Positions 16,653 through 24,991 of a DNA stretch of 64,000 nucleotides are shown in pieces. Under the pieces are notes generated by a model that was not told where the DNA came from, made no database searches, and was given only the letters and a program-made list of their open reading frames with translations. A program made the translations under genes and the position numbers. Source of the DNA: Shewanella kaireitica (lineage in GTDB: Bacteria > Pseudomonadota > Gammaproteobacteria > Enterobacterales > Shewanellaceae); the NCBI RefSeq assembly GCF_023284045.1, contig NZ_JAKIKQ010000004.1:248001-312000 (forward strand). The letters run 5' to 3'. Position 1 is the stretch's first letter. Every line of letters starts with the position of its first letter.

Positions 16653-17822
16653 TTAGAGTTTTATCACTAGATCATTGAGCTGAATATTCAGTGATGCGCT
16701 CACACCTATAAGTACTGCCGTTGCACTCTCTTCGGTCACTTGGTCAATGGTGATAGTCGCTTTACTCTTACCGGCTACCGCGCGCATGTTCTCGAGCCTA
16801 TCGGGCATATTCTGTTGCAGTACCAACTGCATCGTGTCGCCGACTCGAATGCCATTACGACGTCCAAGGTTAAGGATCACTCTGTTGGCCTGTCTGGCAA
16901 TGACTTGTCCTAATAGCGGGCGGCAATTTAGCGTACTGTCGATATCTTGGCTGGCTTCGAGTAACACACCCTTTATCATTTCACCGTATTCAGAACGCCA
17001 AAATTGGTCGCTATTAGAGTTAACGCTTTGCTGTAATGAAAACTCCCACTCTGCGGATTGGCTATACTGTTTACTCCACACTTTCTCACCACTAATGGCG
17101 TGGAATAGCGATAATCTAAACTGGAACACGCGCATTGGGTCGTTTTCCCATAAACCAAAGGTACGGGTAGATTGCTCGGGTGAGATATCGATAATTTCAG
17201 GTAGTAAAATATATTGGCTATCGGTTATCTCCCCTAACCAACTCGGTAATCTATAGCCGCGAACATCAACAAGTGCTTGATCGACATCTAAACGTTCATT
17301 GGCATGAAGATGTGTGAAGCTGCTGCTGGAGTGGGTTTCAATGGTTTGCGCCAATTGCTCTGACAAGTTTTGTTCGAATAAGCCTAAGTTGCCATATCTT
17401 AATTGTGCTCTGTCTTTGATAAGTGCCTGGGGAACCAGAATTGATGCTTTAAGTTTACTGTTTTCGCAGGCTTGTTCGAATGGCTCAATCATATCAATAC
17501 GAACATTAACCGTGATGTAACCATCCTCAATTAACTCGCTAATCATCTCTACTTGTTGACTCTGTGCACTGTGGCTGAGGGTAAAGCTATCGTTGACCAG
17601 TTGACCATTTCTAACGGTTTGTTCACTGGAAAAGCGTGCGCCAGATTTTAAGGTGGCATAACTTACAGCTTGCTCGATAGCATCTTGGCGTGCTTTAGCA
17701 AGGTTGTTATCAATTATCTTAGCTTGACCATTAGCTTGTATCCACTGTGCTTGCACGGGGGCAATAATTACAAAAGAGCACGCCAAAATAATGCTATAGA
17801 TACTAAGTGAGCCAAGTTTCAT
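16653..17822 (-). CDS. flgT: Flagellar H-ring protein FlgT
   Basis: A 389-residue periplasmic protein with a signal peptide (about 1-25, ending VQAQ). The N-terminal domain (WIQANGQAKI...ARQDAIEQAVSYA) is the FlgT N-domain fold, and the C-terminal segment (GQVIARQANRVILNLGRRNGIRVGDTMQLV) resembles its C domain. In Vibrio, FlgT builds the H ring around the LP ring of the sodium-driven polar motor and helps recruit MotX/MotY. It is divergent from flgO-flgP, which encode further outer-ring lipoproteins. A sigma-54 promoter lies about 120 bases upstream on the same strand. Confidence 0.88.
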   Translation of the reverse strand: MKLGSLSIYSIILACSFVIIAPVQAQWIQANGQAKIIDNNLAKARQDAIEQAVSYATLKSGARFSSEQTVRNGQLVNDSFTLSHSAQSQQVEMISELIEDGYITVNVRIDMIEPFEQACENSKLKASILVPQALIKDRAQLRYGNLGLFEQNLSEQLAQTIETHSSSSFTHLHANERLDVDQALVDVRGYRLPSWLGEITDSQYILLPEIIDISPEQSTRTFGLWENDPMRVFQFRLSLFHAISGEKVWSKQYSQSAEWEFSLQQSVNSNSDQFWRSEYGEMIKGVLLEASQDIDSTLNCRPLLGQVIARQANRVILNLGRRNGIRVGDTMQLVLQQNMPDRLENMRAVAGKSKATITIDQVTEESATAVLIGVSASLNIQLNDLVIKL

Positions 17823-17938
17823 AGTTACCTTCTAAGTCTTTACACTGCCTAACAGTGGATTATAGGTTGACTGGTTTTTGTAATGAGAGGGGCAATTGAT
17901 GCCGACAAAATGACAGTCCTGTTGATTAAGTAGTGAAT

Positions 17939-17956
17939 AAGCAATTTTTGTGCCTT
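17939..17956 (-). promoter_or_regulatory. Candidate sigma-54 promoter for flgT
   Basis: On the minus strand the sequence is AGGCACAAAAATTGCTT: GG (17953-17954), ten bases, GC (17941-17942), with a TTGC -12 core. The first base of the -24 element is A instead of T. The expected leader is about 105 bases. Confidence 0.65.
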
Positions 17957-17985
17957 TTATCGATTTTACTTTGTTCATTTAGCTA

Positions 17986-18012
17986 TAAAGTTATTCAGTT
18001 TTGCGCCGATAA
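17986..18012 (+). promoter_or_regulatory. Sigma-28 (FliA) promoter for flgO-flgP
   Basis: TAAAGTTA (17986-17993), eleven bases, GCCGATAA (18005-18012): a full match at both cores of the FliA consensus. Transcription should start near 18019, about 70 bases before the flgO ATG at 18089. It lies inside the longer in-frame reading that begins at 17933 and so argues against that start. Confidence 0.88.
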
Positions 18013-18088
18013 CAGCATTAAGATAATCATATTCTCTTCGCTATGCGTTCGAGCCTTTATCGGTTCGCTGAAAGACAGGAATATAAAG

Positions 18089-18718
18089 ATGTATAAAACA
18101 ATTATTTTACTGCCTTTGCTAGTGCTACTTGGCTGTGCGGCGACTCAAGGGAAAGCCGCTGATGAGCATACGCTTGCAAGCGGCAATGGCTTGCCGCATT
18201 TGGCGTCTATTAACCATTTGGCACAGCAGATGGTTAATGAGTTGGTCAGGCAAAATGACAGTTTAAAGCCCACTCAGCCTTTGTTAGTGGCTACGCCAGT
18301 CATGCTAAGCGATCTCGCGACCACCAGTGAGCTGGGTCTGCAATATCAGCAAGGACTAATCGCGGCATTACATGATCATCAATTTAATTTGATTGATATG
18401 AATGTGGCAGAAACATTGCGAGTTACCGAGGAAGGAGATTTCATTCTTACTCGCGACTGGCAGCAGCTACCCGCTGATATTGATGTTAGGCATGTGGTGG
18501 TGTCAACGATGAGTCCAAGTAAAGAGGGAGTCGTTGTTTATAGCCGCATTGTGGATGTCAGTAACAATCGAGTGATATCAGTGGCTCAGAGCTTTGTACC
18601 AATAACCGCGATGCCAGATATGTTAACCCCTTCAGAGAAAGTCGTGTCTGAAAATGGTTTATTGTATCGCTCAGAACATGCAGGCCAGAAAGCAATAAAT
18701 CTTGGGGGAGCCAAATAG
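18089..18718 (+). CDS. flgO: Flagellar outer-membrane lipoprotein FlgO
   Basis: A 209-residue lipoprotein with signal MYKTIILLPLLVLLGC and the lipid-modified Cys in LLGC. The body matches the FlgO domain: INHLAQQMVNELV, PLLVATPVMLSDLATTSELGLQYQQGLIAAL and a C-terminal YSRIVDVSNNRVIS. FlgO contributes to the outer-membrane H ring/disk of polar sheathed-type flagella and to motility in Vibrio. An in-frame GTG at 17933 gives 52 extra residues, but it precedes the sigma-28 promoter, so 18089 (AGGA eight bases upstream) was chosen. The next gene starts directly after its TAG. Confidence 0.88.
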   Translation: MYKTIILLPLLVLLGCAATQGKAADEHTLASGNGLPHLASINHLAQQMVNELVRQNDSLKPTQPLLVATPVMLSDLATTSELGLQYQQGLIAALHDHQFNLIDMNVAETLRVTEEGDFILTRDWQQLPADIDVRHVVVSTMSPSKEGVVVYSRIVDVSNNRVISVAQSFVPITAMPDMLTPSEKVVSENGLLYRSEHAGQKAINLGGAK

Positions 18719-19177
18719 ATGAGAGCGATAGTAGTCATTGCAAGCTTATTAATTGCGAGCATATTTGCTGGTTGCGCGGCACAAGACCGCTATGTGCAAT
18801 ACGAGACCGAAGCGCCCGAATCCTTTCCGACATTAACCGCGATTGGTTATGCGACATTAGACAATCAGCCTTCGAATGATCCCGCGCAGCGTGTCCTTAT
18901 GGCGATGCAAGCCTCTAAAATTGCTGCTTATCGAGAGCTCGCCGAGCAGGTGTATGGTCAGCACTTAACTGCATCAAGCCAGATGAGTGATTGGATGTTA
19001 TCGAGTGATGAGATTAAAGCATCAGTTTCTGGGGTTATTCGCGGCGCAAGGGTTGTGAAGAGTTATCCAGCCGGTGAGCACTATGTCACAGAGCTAGAGT
19101 TGGACTTTGAACAGGTTTGGGCGTTATATCAGCAACAGAACCGTTCGCAAAAAGTGAAAGAGATCACCTATTTTTAA
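18719..19177 (+). CDS. flgP: Flagellar outer-membrane lipoprotein FlgP
   Basis: A 152-residue lipoprotein with lipobox FAGC (Cys 19) and the LPP20-like FlgP domain: ALDNQPS-type turn, MAMQASKIAAYRELAEQVYG, VSGVIRGARVVKSYP and ELELDFEQVW. In Vibrio and Campylobacter, FlgP forms the large outer-membrane-associated disk that braces the motor. The ATG directly abuts the flgO stop, so the two are co-transcribed from the sigma-28 promoter at 17986. A bidirectional terminator follows. Confidence 0.88.
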   Translation: MRAIVVIASLLIASIFAGCAAQDRYVQYETEAPESFPTLTAIGYATLDNQPSNDPAQRVLMAMQASKIAAYRELAEQVYGQHLTASSQMSDWMLSSDEIKASVSGVIRGARVVKSYPAGEHYVTELELDFEQVWALYQQQNRSQKVKEITYF

Positions 19178-19302
19178 GAGATAGGCTGTTCGCAAGCTTT
19201 CTATTAGAACGTCCGCGGGCCTGATGACAAGAACGCTGCGTTCATAGGAATTAGATACGAGGAAACTAGCGGCTGGGTTAACTTGCTACAGCTAGAACCC
19301 AA

Positions 19303-19333
19303 AAAAGCGAAGCACTCAGCTTCGCTTTTATTT
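19303..19333. terminator. Bidirectional terminator between flgP and flgN
   Basis: AAAAGCGAAGC (19303-19313) pairs with GCTTCGCTTTT (19319-19329) around five bases. A and T tracts on both sides let it serve the convergent flgP (plus) and flgN (minus) transcripts. Confidence 0.88.
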
Positions 19334-19341
19334 TGAGTTTT

Positions 19342-19767
19342 TTAAGCTCTTAAATTGTTACCTAAGCTGGAGATACTTGATGTACGGCCTTTGCCATCAT
19401 AGGTGAGGCTGGTAGAACTTCGACTAACCTGCAGTGCTTGAGAAAAACGATTTAAGCTGGCTAAGCTCAATTCAATTAAAGATTCGTTCTCAGCGTTGAG
19501 TTGTTGGCACTCTGCGAGCAAACCCTTTGCTTCGCTAACTTGCTGAGATAATGTAGCATCGGTCTCTAATATACTTTTATCAGGCTGCGCGGCTATCATC
19601 TCATCGTTATGCTTTAAATTATCAAGTAGGCTCGCTTTGGTGCTCGCTAGCGCTAACAAGGTGTCTGCATCTTGCGACTGTAATGCTTGTTTTTCTTGAC
19701 TGATAACGGCTTTTAGCTCAGTCAACACGGTATGTTGTGAGCTTAAAAGATGAGATAAATTTGTCAT
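19342..19767 (-). CDS. flgN: Flagellar export chaperone FlgN
   Basis: A 141-residue cytoplasmic all-helical protein (the E. coli protein has 138). The helices (LSHLLSSQHTVLTELKAVISQEKQALQSQDADTLLALASTKASLLDNL and so on, in overlapping heptads) and the downstream NRFSQALQVSR segment fit FlgN, the chaperone for the hook-filament junction proteins FlgK and FlgL. It lies 45 bases after flgM on the same strand, the usual flgMN pair, and shares the sigma-28 promoter at 20178. Confidence 0.85.
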   Translation of the reverse strand: MTNLSHLLSSQHTVLTELKAVISQEKQALQSQDADTLLALASTKASLLDNLKHNDEMIAAQPDKSILETDATLSQQVSEAKGLLAECQQLNAENESLIELSLASLNRFSQALQVSRSSTSLTYDGKGRTSSISSLGNNLRA

Positions 19768-19812
19768 AATGGCCTTATCTGTTTTGCCTTAATCCGCGTT
19801 TAGCGGCGAGGT

Positions 19813-20136
19813 TTAGTTTAAATCGCTGAGATCATTCTCGAAGTTTGCAATATTAGTTGCAAGTTTATCCGGATCGATTTTGTAACGGCCTTCAGCGATA
19901 GCAGCTTTAATTTCGTCAACTTTCTTTTGGTCTATATCAGGCATATCAGCCATCTTTGTCTGTACGTTCTGCAGTTGTTGAGCCTGTGGCGTAATTGACA
20001 CAGAGTCGGCTTTTTGTGCTGCTTCAGTTTGCGCTGGGGCAGCAGGAGCACTTTGTGCGGCGGAGCCTTTGCCTGCATTACTGCTGTTTATACGCGATGT
20101 TGCAGCGCTATTTACTTGTTTAATATCCATAGCCAT
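19813..20136 (-). CDS. flgM: Anti-sigma-28 factor FlgM
   Basis: About 107 residues. The N-terminus is disordered and Ala/Ser/Gln-rich, as expected for a protein exported unfolded through the flagellar channel. The C-terminal half (DSVSITPQAQQL, IDQKKVDEIKAAIAEGRYKIDPDKLATNIANFE) is the conserved FliA-binding part. It holds FliA inactive until the hook is complete. ATG 20136 (MAMDIKQVN) fits the family N-terminus and has GGA upstream; ATG 20151 is an in-frame alternative adding five residues. It is transcribed from a sigma-28 promoter, giving a feedback loop. Confidence 0.9.
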   Translation of the reverse strand: MAMDIKQVNSAATSRINSSNAGKGSAAQSAPAAPAQTEAAQKADSVSITPQAQQLQNVQTKMADMPDIDQKKVDEIKAAIAEGRYKIDPDKLATNIANFENDLSDLN

Positions 20137-20177
20137 TTTGGTATCCAACATTGAATAAAGAGACTTTCTTACACATG

Positions 20178-20205
20178 CTATCGGCGTGATAACTGTTAAC
20201 TTTAG
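20178..20205 (-). promoter_or_regulatory. Sigma-28 (FliA) promoter for flgM-flgN
   Basis: On the minus strand: CTAAAG, fourteen bases, GCCGATAG (the -10 covers 20178-20185, the -35 covers 20200-20205). This matches the Vibrio-type FliA consensus at all but the last base. It is about 30-40 bases upstream of the flgM start. Confidence 0.87.
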
Positions 20206-20212
20206 ACTTATT

Positions 20213-20926
20213 TTACATTCTTACTTCAACTTGGCCAACAGCAGTGACTTTTGCATTCAATGTTTTTTGTGAATGAGTATTTTTAATTCGAATTTTGTCG
20301 CCCAGATTACCATCGTGTAAGGCTTCTCCAACGGTTTTAATTTCAAAGTTTTCAGAGCGAGCGAATATGGAAACAGTATCTCCCTTACAAACAATGCAAA
20401 GGTGATTGTTGAAAATAGGTTGCTGCGGCGCGACACGACGCTTTAATCGCGCACCTACCACTTGATCGACTTGGTCAAATTGTTGACCGCGCAGTGTAGT
20501 TTGCTCAACATAATCGATTTCGACATCACTGCTTGATAGCAGGTCGCCGGGGCCTAAGGTGGATTTTGCCACCACCACGGGGTAGAGAATATCGACTCTT
20601 ACCGATAAAAATATTTGCCACGGGTAACTTAAATCTGGGCTGTCGCAACTGATCTTAATGGTGTTATTACGTCTAATAGCACGGTCACTGGCAATTTCGG
20701 CTTTAATCGGCAAGTAGCAGCTAGGCAAGCTGACTCGACTATCGAGACTCTGAGGGGTGATATTTATCTTAGCTTTTTCAGGCGCTTCTATTTTTTCTTC
20801 AACTGCGGCTATAGCTAATCGAGAAATGGTCGATATAGAAGGTACGCTAGCAAGTTGATCTGTATTTGCAATAGCGGCGATGGGTACAAATAATACGGTT
20901 AAAAAGAGCCAAAAATTTATTTTCAT
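20213..20926 (-). CDS. flgA: P-ring assembly chaperone FlgA
   Basis: A 237-residue periplasmic protein with a signal peptide (MKINFWLFLTVLFVPIAAIA). An N-terminal domain with a Cys pair (SLPSCYLPIKAE..., KISCDSP) precedes a SAF-type domain (VVVAKSTLGPGDLLSSSDVEIDY) and the C-terminal GDTVSIFARSENFEIKTVGEALHDG segment typical of FlgA. It helps FlgI assemble into the P ring. It is transcribed divergently from cheV and in the same direction as flgMN, but those genes have their own sigma-28 promoter. A sigma-54 site lies upstream. Confidence 0.93.
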   Translation of the reverse strand: MKINFWLFLTVLFVPIAAIANTDQLASVPSISTISRLAIAAVEEKIEAPEKAKINITPQSLDSRVSLPSCYLPIKAEIASDRAIRRNNTIKISCDSPDLSYPWQIFLSVRVDILYPVVVAKSTLGPGDLLSSSDVEIDYVEQTTLRGQQFDQVDQVVGARLKRRVAPQQPIFNNHLCIVCKGDTVSIFARSENFEIKTVGEALHDGNLGDKIRIKNTHSQKTLNAKVTAVGQVEVRM

Positions 20927-21062
20927 AATGAATACACCAGCTTGATTCGCTAGAATGCACCTAAGTCGTGTTGTTTTAGAATTTCTGTAGCGAACTCATT
21001 AAATCGTCGGCTGTCATAAAGTTGACTAAAATCGCAACGCTAAAATCAGATTGTACAAGCTA

Positions 21063-21078
21063 AGCAAGTAGTATGCCT
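21063..21078 (-). promoter_or_regulatory. Candidate sigma-54 promoter for flgA
   Basis: The minus strand reads AGGCATACTACTTGCTT with GG (21076-21077), exactly ten bases, GC (21064-21065) and a TTGC -12 core. The first -24 base is A, not T. The leader to flgA would be about 125 bases. Confidence 0.6.
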
Positions 21079-21208
21079 AAATGTAGGTGTTAATTATATT
21101 GACCAGTATCGGCAGCAACGATGCGCTAAATCAACGTAATAAGTGGTCACTCAACTAAATTGAATCTTTTAGATTTAATCGATAAAAATAAGTACAAGGC
21201 AAATTTTC

Positions 21209-22129
21209 ATGTCGAACATTCTTGAATCAGTAAATAAGCGAACGCAATTGGTTGGACAGAACCGACTAGAGTTGTTGTTATTTAAACTTAATGGACGTCA
21301 ACGGTTCGGCATTAACGTATTTAAGGTGAAAGAGGTGCTGCAATGCCCTCCATTAACCAGCTTACCTAGGCTCAATTCAAACGTACGTGGGATTGCCCAT
21401 GTTCGCGGAATGACTATTTCAGTGATCGACTTAAGTGCAGCTACAGGTGGTCGCCCAATTGAGAATATTGAGAACTGTTTCATTATCATCTCTGAGTACA
21501 ACCGCAGTGTACAAGGTTTCTTGGTCAGTTCTGTAGAGCGTATTATCAATATGAACTGGGAAGCTATCATGCCGCCACCTCAAGGCGCTGGCCGGGGCTC
21601 TTACTTAACGGCTGTTACCGAAATAGAAAACGAACTGGTAGAGATCCTAGATGTAGAAAAAATCTTAGATGAGATCTCCCCGGTTAACACCAATATCAGT
21701 AAAGAGCTTGATGATAAACTGACTATCGATAGAGATCTGCATCATCACATCATGGTGATCGATGACTCATCGGTTGCCCGTAAACAGATTATTCGTGCGT
21801 TAAGCTCGCTCGATCTGCAAATCGACACTGCTAAAGACGGTAAAGAAGCGTTAGATAAATTACGGGTGATAGCCGCTGAATTGGATGATGTCTCAACAGA
21901 GATCCCGTTGATCATTTCAGATATTGAAATGCCAGAAATGGATGGCTACACCTTAACTGCAGAAATACGTGATGATCCTAAATTGAGAAACATCAAAGTC
22001 GTGCTACATACTTCGCTCAGCGGGGTATTCAACCAAGCTATGGTTCAGAAAGTAGGCGCTAATGATTTTATCGCGAAATTTAATCCAGATGAGTTAGCGG
22101 CGGCTGTAAACAAGCACTTAAGTTTATAA
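21209..22129 (+). CDS. cheV: Chemotaxis coupling/response protein CheV
   Basis: A 306-residue protein with an N-terminal CheW-like domain (about 15-165; LLFKLNGRQRFGINVFKVKEVL and GIAHVRGMTISVIDL) and a C-terminal receiver domain (about 180-305). The receiver has acidic pocket IDDSS, phospho-acceptor D238 in SDIEMPEMDGY, and the HTSLSG and IAKF switch segments. CheV couples receptors to CheA and adapts by phosphorylation. It precedes cheR and is divergent from flgA. A sigma-28-like site (TAAAGTTG, eleven bases, AACGCTAA; 21017-21043) lies upstream but is weak at -10. Confidence 0.95.
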   Translation: MSNILESVNKRTQLVGQNRLELLLFKLNGRQRFGINVFKVKEVLQCPPLTSLPRLNSNVRGIAHVRGMTISVIDLSAATGGRPIENIENCFIIISEYNRSVQGFLVSSVERIINMNWEAIMPPPQGAGRGSYLTAVTEIENELVEILDVEKILDEISPVNTNISKELDDKLTIDRDLHHHIMVIDDSSVARKQIIRALSSLDLQIDTAKDGKEALDKLRVIAAELDDVSTEIPLIISDIEMPEMDGYTLTAEIRDDPKLRNIKVVLHTSLSGVFNQAMVQKVGANDFIAKFNPDELAAAVNKHLSL

Positions 22130-22155
22130 TCCGCGATCTTACAACGTATCGAAGG

Positions 22156-22191
22156 CCCAAGGAAGCCAACTCCGGCTTGTGTTTCCTTGGG
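22156..22191 (+). other. Hairpin between cheV and cheR
   Basis: CCCAAGGAA (22156-22164) pairs with TTCCTTGGG (22183-22191), with a smaller GCC/GGC pair inside. No T run follows, so it is probably an mRNA stem or attenuating element rather than a full terminator. Confidence 0.5.
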
Positions 22192-22270
22192 GGCTAATGT
22201 ATAAACCTGCGATTGTTGTTAAGCTGCAGCGACTGCGTGGCTTTGTTTTATAGATATTTAGGATACTAGA

Positions 22271-23104
22271 GTGCCGAATAAATCACTTGCTGAAAACGAG
22301 TACCATCAATTCAGGCTATTTCTAGAGCAGCATAGCGGTATTGTGCTAGGCGAAAACAAGCAGTACTTAGTGCGTAGCCGCTTGGCGCCGCTAATGGGTA
22401 AGTATAATCTTCCTTCTTTGTCGGATGTGGTCAAACATTCGATGAAACCGACTGAGCGTCAACTTCGCACCGAAGTTATCGATGCCATGACCACCAATGA
22501 GACCTTATGGTTTCGAGACCGTTATCCTTTTGAACTGCTGGCCAATACTTTACTGCCAAACTACAGTCGACTGGGTAGACCTATTAAAATTTGGTCGGCG
22601 GCATGTTCTTCGGGGCAAGAGCCTTACTCACTAAGCATGACTATTCTTGAGCATCAGCAACGTCGCCCAGGTAAATTACCGAGTGGGGCAAACATTCTAG
22701 CGACAGATCTGTCTCCTTCAATGCTTGAGCGTTGTAAAAAAGCGGAATATGACAATTTAGCCTTAGGGCGTGGCTTGTCAGATGAAAGGAAACGTCAGTT
22801 TTTTGATACTTTGCCGTCCGGCAATATGGTGATTAAGAATAATGTAAAACAGTTGGTGAACTTCAGAGCGCACAACTTGCTTGAAAGTTATACGTTACTG
22901 GGCAAGTTTGACATTATTTTTTGCCGTAACGTATTGATCTATTTTTCGCCAGAGGCAAAGCGGAAAATACTGCGGCAATTCGCTGCCGCATTAAACCCAA
23001 ATGGTATTCTATTTTTAGGTGCCTCGGAGTCTATTGCTGGTTTATCTGAAGAGTTCGATATGATCCGCTGTAATCCTGGGATCTATTACCAAAAGCGCAG
23101 TTAA
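22271..23104 (+). CDS. cheR: Chemotaxis protein methyltransferase CheR
   Basis: A 277-residue cytoplasmic enzyme that methylates receptor glutamates with S-adenosylmethionine. The N-terminal helical domain (about 1-80) is followed by TTNETLWFRDRYPFELL, the SAM-binding motif WSAACSSGQEPYSLSM and FDIIFCRNVLIYF, all CheR hallmarks. The length fits the family (about 275-290). It starts with GTG after an AGGA site. It lies 141 bases downstream of cheV, as in other polar flagellar clusters, and is followed by the sigma-54 promoter of flgB. Confidence 0.96.
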   Translation: MPNKSLAENEYHQFRLFLEQHSGIVLGENKQYLVRSRLAPLMGKYNLPSLSDVVKHSMKPTERQLRTEVIDAMTTNETLWFRDRYPFELLANTLLPNYSRLGRPIKIWSAACSSGQEPYSLSMTILEHQQRRPGKLPSGANILATDLSPSMLERCKKAEYDNLALGRGLSDERKRQFFDTLPSGNMVIKNNVKQLVNFRAHNLLESYTLLGKFDIIFCRNVLIYFSPEAKRKILRQFAAALNPNGILFLGASESIAGLSEEFDMIRCNPGIYYQKRS

Positions 23105-23230
23105 GCTGTAGTAGTCAGGGTGTTTCAGCGGCGTTTAACGCAATTTTGACACCCTTATATCTTGTAAAACCTTCCTTTTGATATCGCTGCATCCTAGATA
23201 TACCTCTATTTTTACTTGTTTTAACTAATT

Positions 23231-23247
23231 TGGCACACCAATTGCTT
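23231..23247 (+). promoter_or_regulatory. Sigma-54 promoter for flgBCDE
   Basis: TGGCACACCAATTGCTT: GG (23232-23233), ten bases, GC (23244-23245), near-consensus at both elements. The leader to flgB is about 25 bases. An AGGGTGT/ACACCCT stem at 23117-23155 between cheR and this site may end the cheR transcript. Confidence 0.85.
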
Positions 23248-23279
23248 TATTTCAGATACCGAGCTGAGGAGGCAATTTT

Positions 23280-23678
23280 ATGGCGATTAGTTTTGATAAA
23301 GCATTAGGAGTTCATCAATACACTTTGGGCGTACGCTCCCAACGTGCAGAAGTCCTATCTTCAAATATTGCCAATGCCGACACGCCAAACTATAAAGCAC
23401 GTGATGTGGATTTTGCCAAAGCAATGAATTCAGCGCAGTCACGCCAATCGGGCTTAGCAATGGCTAAGAGCGACGGCAAACATTTTGATATGGCAGCGTT
23501 AACTCAGCAAAACGTCGCTTACCGTGTGCCTAATCAACCCGATACCGGTGATGGCAATACCGTTGATATTCAACAAGAGCAATCTGCATTTATGCAAAAT
23601 GCCCTTGAGTATCAGATGTCTCTTGGTTTTCTTGACGGTAAGTTCTCAGGCATGAAAAAAGCGATTAGAGGCGATTAA
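23280..23678 (+). CDS. flgB: Flagellar proximal rod protein FlgB
   Basis: A 132-residue rod protein (E. coli 138). N-terminal rod motif with [19 protein letters not shown], a typical FlgB variant of the ANxxTxGYK element, and a C-terminal helix ([26 protein letters not shown]). It has no cleaved signal and is exported by the flagellar type III apparatus. GAGGAGGC just upstream is a strong ribosome binding site. First gene of flgBCDE, two bases before flgC. Confidence 0.97.
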   Translation: MAISFDKALGVHQYTLGVRSQRAEVLSSNIANADTPNYKARDVDFAKAMNSAQSRQSGLAMAKSDGKHFDMAALTQQNVAYRVPNQPDTGDGNTVDIQQEQSAFMQNALEYQMSLGFLDGKFSGMKKAIRGD

Positions 23679-23680
23679 TT

Positions 23681-24097
23681 ATGAGTTTATTTAATATATT
23701 TAATGTCGCAGGTTCAGGCATGTCTGCGCAATCAGTCCGGCTTAATACCACTGCAAGTAATATTGCCAATGCCGATGCAGTATCGAGCAGTGCAGGCGAA
23801 ACTTACCGTGCTCGCCACCCTATTTTTGAAGCCGAAATGAGCAAAGCACAGCAGCATCAAAGTGCATCACAATCTGTGGCAGTCAAAGGTATTGTTGAAA
23901 GTGACTTACCCTTGAATAAAGAATTTTCTCCCGGCCATCCAATGGCAGACACTGACGGCTTTATCTATAAGCCCAATGTCAACGTGATGGAGGAGATGGC
24001 TAATATGATCTCAGCCTCTCGCTCATATCAAATGAATGTACAAGTCACTGATGCAGCGAAATCGATGCTTCAGCAAACTCTTAGAATTGGCAAGTAA
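23681..24097 (+). CDS. flgC: Flagellar proximal rod protein FlgC
   Basis: A 138-residue rod protein (E. coli 134). The N-terminal helix with LNTTASNIANADAVSS and the C-terminal VNVMEEMANMISASRSYQMNVQVTDAAKSMLQQTLRIGK segment are diagnostic of FlgC. It follows flgB by two bases and precedes flgD. With FlgB and FlgF it forms the proximal rod that links the MS ring to the distal rod. Confidence 0.97.
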   Translation: MSLFNIFNVAGSGMSAQSVRLNTTASNIANADAVSSSAGETYRARHPIFEAEMSKAQQHQSASQSVAVKGIVESDLPLNKEFSPGHPMADTDGFIYKPNVNVMEEMANMISASRSYQMNVQVTDAAKSMLQQTLRIGK

Positions 24098-24121
24098 CTC
24101 AGTGAAAGCTGGAGGTAAATT

Positions 24122-24916
24122 TTGAGCCTGATTAATCCGCTCAATAACACGCAATCGGCAACCGGTCAGCCAAAGCAGGCCAGCGCCGTTACGCCGCAAG
24201 CAACGACACAAAGTAGCGCGTCGACAGAGCAGACATCTACAACCGGTAACCCGTTTTTAGATAGCCTTCGTTTGCCGGCTGAAAACTCAATACCTGAGCC
24301 TAATAGTCAGGAGCTATCTCAAGAAGATTTCTTCTCGTTATTGAGTCAACAGTTGTCGATGCAAGATCCCTTTAAACCGGTTGATAATGACCAAATGATC
24401 CAGCAGATGGCATCGTTTTCAACCGTTGACGGGATCAGTAAGCTTAACGAAGAGATTGTTAACCTCAATGCATTAACCACCTCGAGCCAAGCGCTGCAGG
24501 CGTCAGGACTGGTGGGGCAGAAAGTGCTTATTCCATCGGACACAGGTTATGTGTCTGCTGATGAACCCAACATTAAAGCCATTGTCAGCACTCCCGAGGC
24601 GATTAAGGACTTAACGGTTCGCGTCGAGGATGAAACTGGCCAACTTATTTCGACCTTTACCGTAGACGGTAGTGCTGGCGGTAATGTCGATATTACTTGG
24701 GACGGCATGGGGAAAAACGGTGAGCCAGTTGCTGAAGGGAGTTATACCCTTAAAGTGACGGGTAACGTTGATGGGAAAAGTGAAGAGCTTCCCGTTTCAA
24801 CATACGCTCATGTGACCAGCGTATCGTTAGGCACTGCCGCAACTGGCGCAATTTTGAATTTGCGTGGTGTAGGTGGCATTAAGATCAGTGATGTATTAGC
24901 GGTATCAGAATCATAA
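24122..24916 (+). CDS. flgD: Hook-capping protein FlgD
   Basis: A 264-residue protein (E. coli 231). A low-complexity N-terminus rich in Gln/Ser/Thr is followed by the conserved LSQEDFFSLLSQQLSMQDPFKPVDNDQMIQQMASFSTV block. An FlgD Ig-like domain with ITWDGMGKNGEPVAEGSYTL comes next, and the protein ends in a Tudor-like part. It forms the cap under which FlgE polymerises. It starts with TTG at 24122, supported by GGAGGT seven bases upstream. A hairpin separates it from flgE. Confidence 0.96.
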   Translation: MSLINPLNNTQSATGQPKQASAVTPQATTQSSASTEQTSTTGNPFLDSLRLPAENSIPEPNSQELSQEDFFSLLSQQLSMQDPFKPVDNDQMIQQMASFSTVDGISKLNEEIVNLNALTTSSQALQASGLVGQKVLIPSDTGYVSADEPNIKAIVSTPEAIKDLTVRVEDETGQLISTFTVDGSAGGNVDITWDGMGKNGEPVAEGSYTLKVTGNVDGKSEELPVSTYAHVTSVSLGTAATGAILNLRGVGGIKISDVLAVSES

Positions 24917-24935
24917 ACGCACGACAGATATTAAT

Positions 24936-24960
24936 AGCAGAGGCGAGTATAGCCTCTGCT
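24936..24960 (+). other. Intercistronic hairpin between flgD and flgE
   Basis: AGCAGAGGC (24936-24944) pairs with GCCTCTGCT (24952-24960) around seven bases. No T run follows, so read-through is expected. It may act as a processing or stability element that sets hook protein expression apart from flgBCD. Confidence 0.6.
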
Positions 24961-24991
24961 AAAACGAATTGAACAAGGATTGAGGTGAACT

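Noticed and set aside
17933..18088. N-terminal extension of FlgO from GTG 17933
   Set aside because: The sigma-28 promoter lies inside it, and the ATG at 18089 gives a correct lipoprotein signal with a ribosome binding site.
21017..21043. Sigma-28 promoter for cheV (TAAAGTTG-N11-AACGCTAA)
   Set aside because: The -35 is good and the spacing correct, but the -10 matches only about five of eight positions. It is kept as a remark under cheV, not as a feature.
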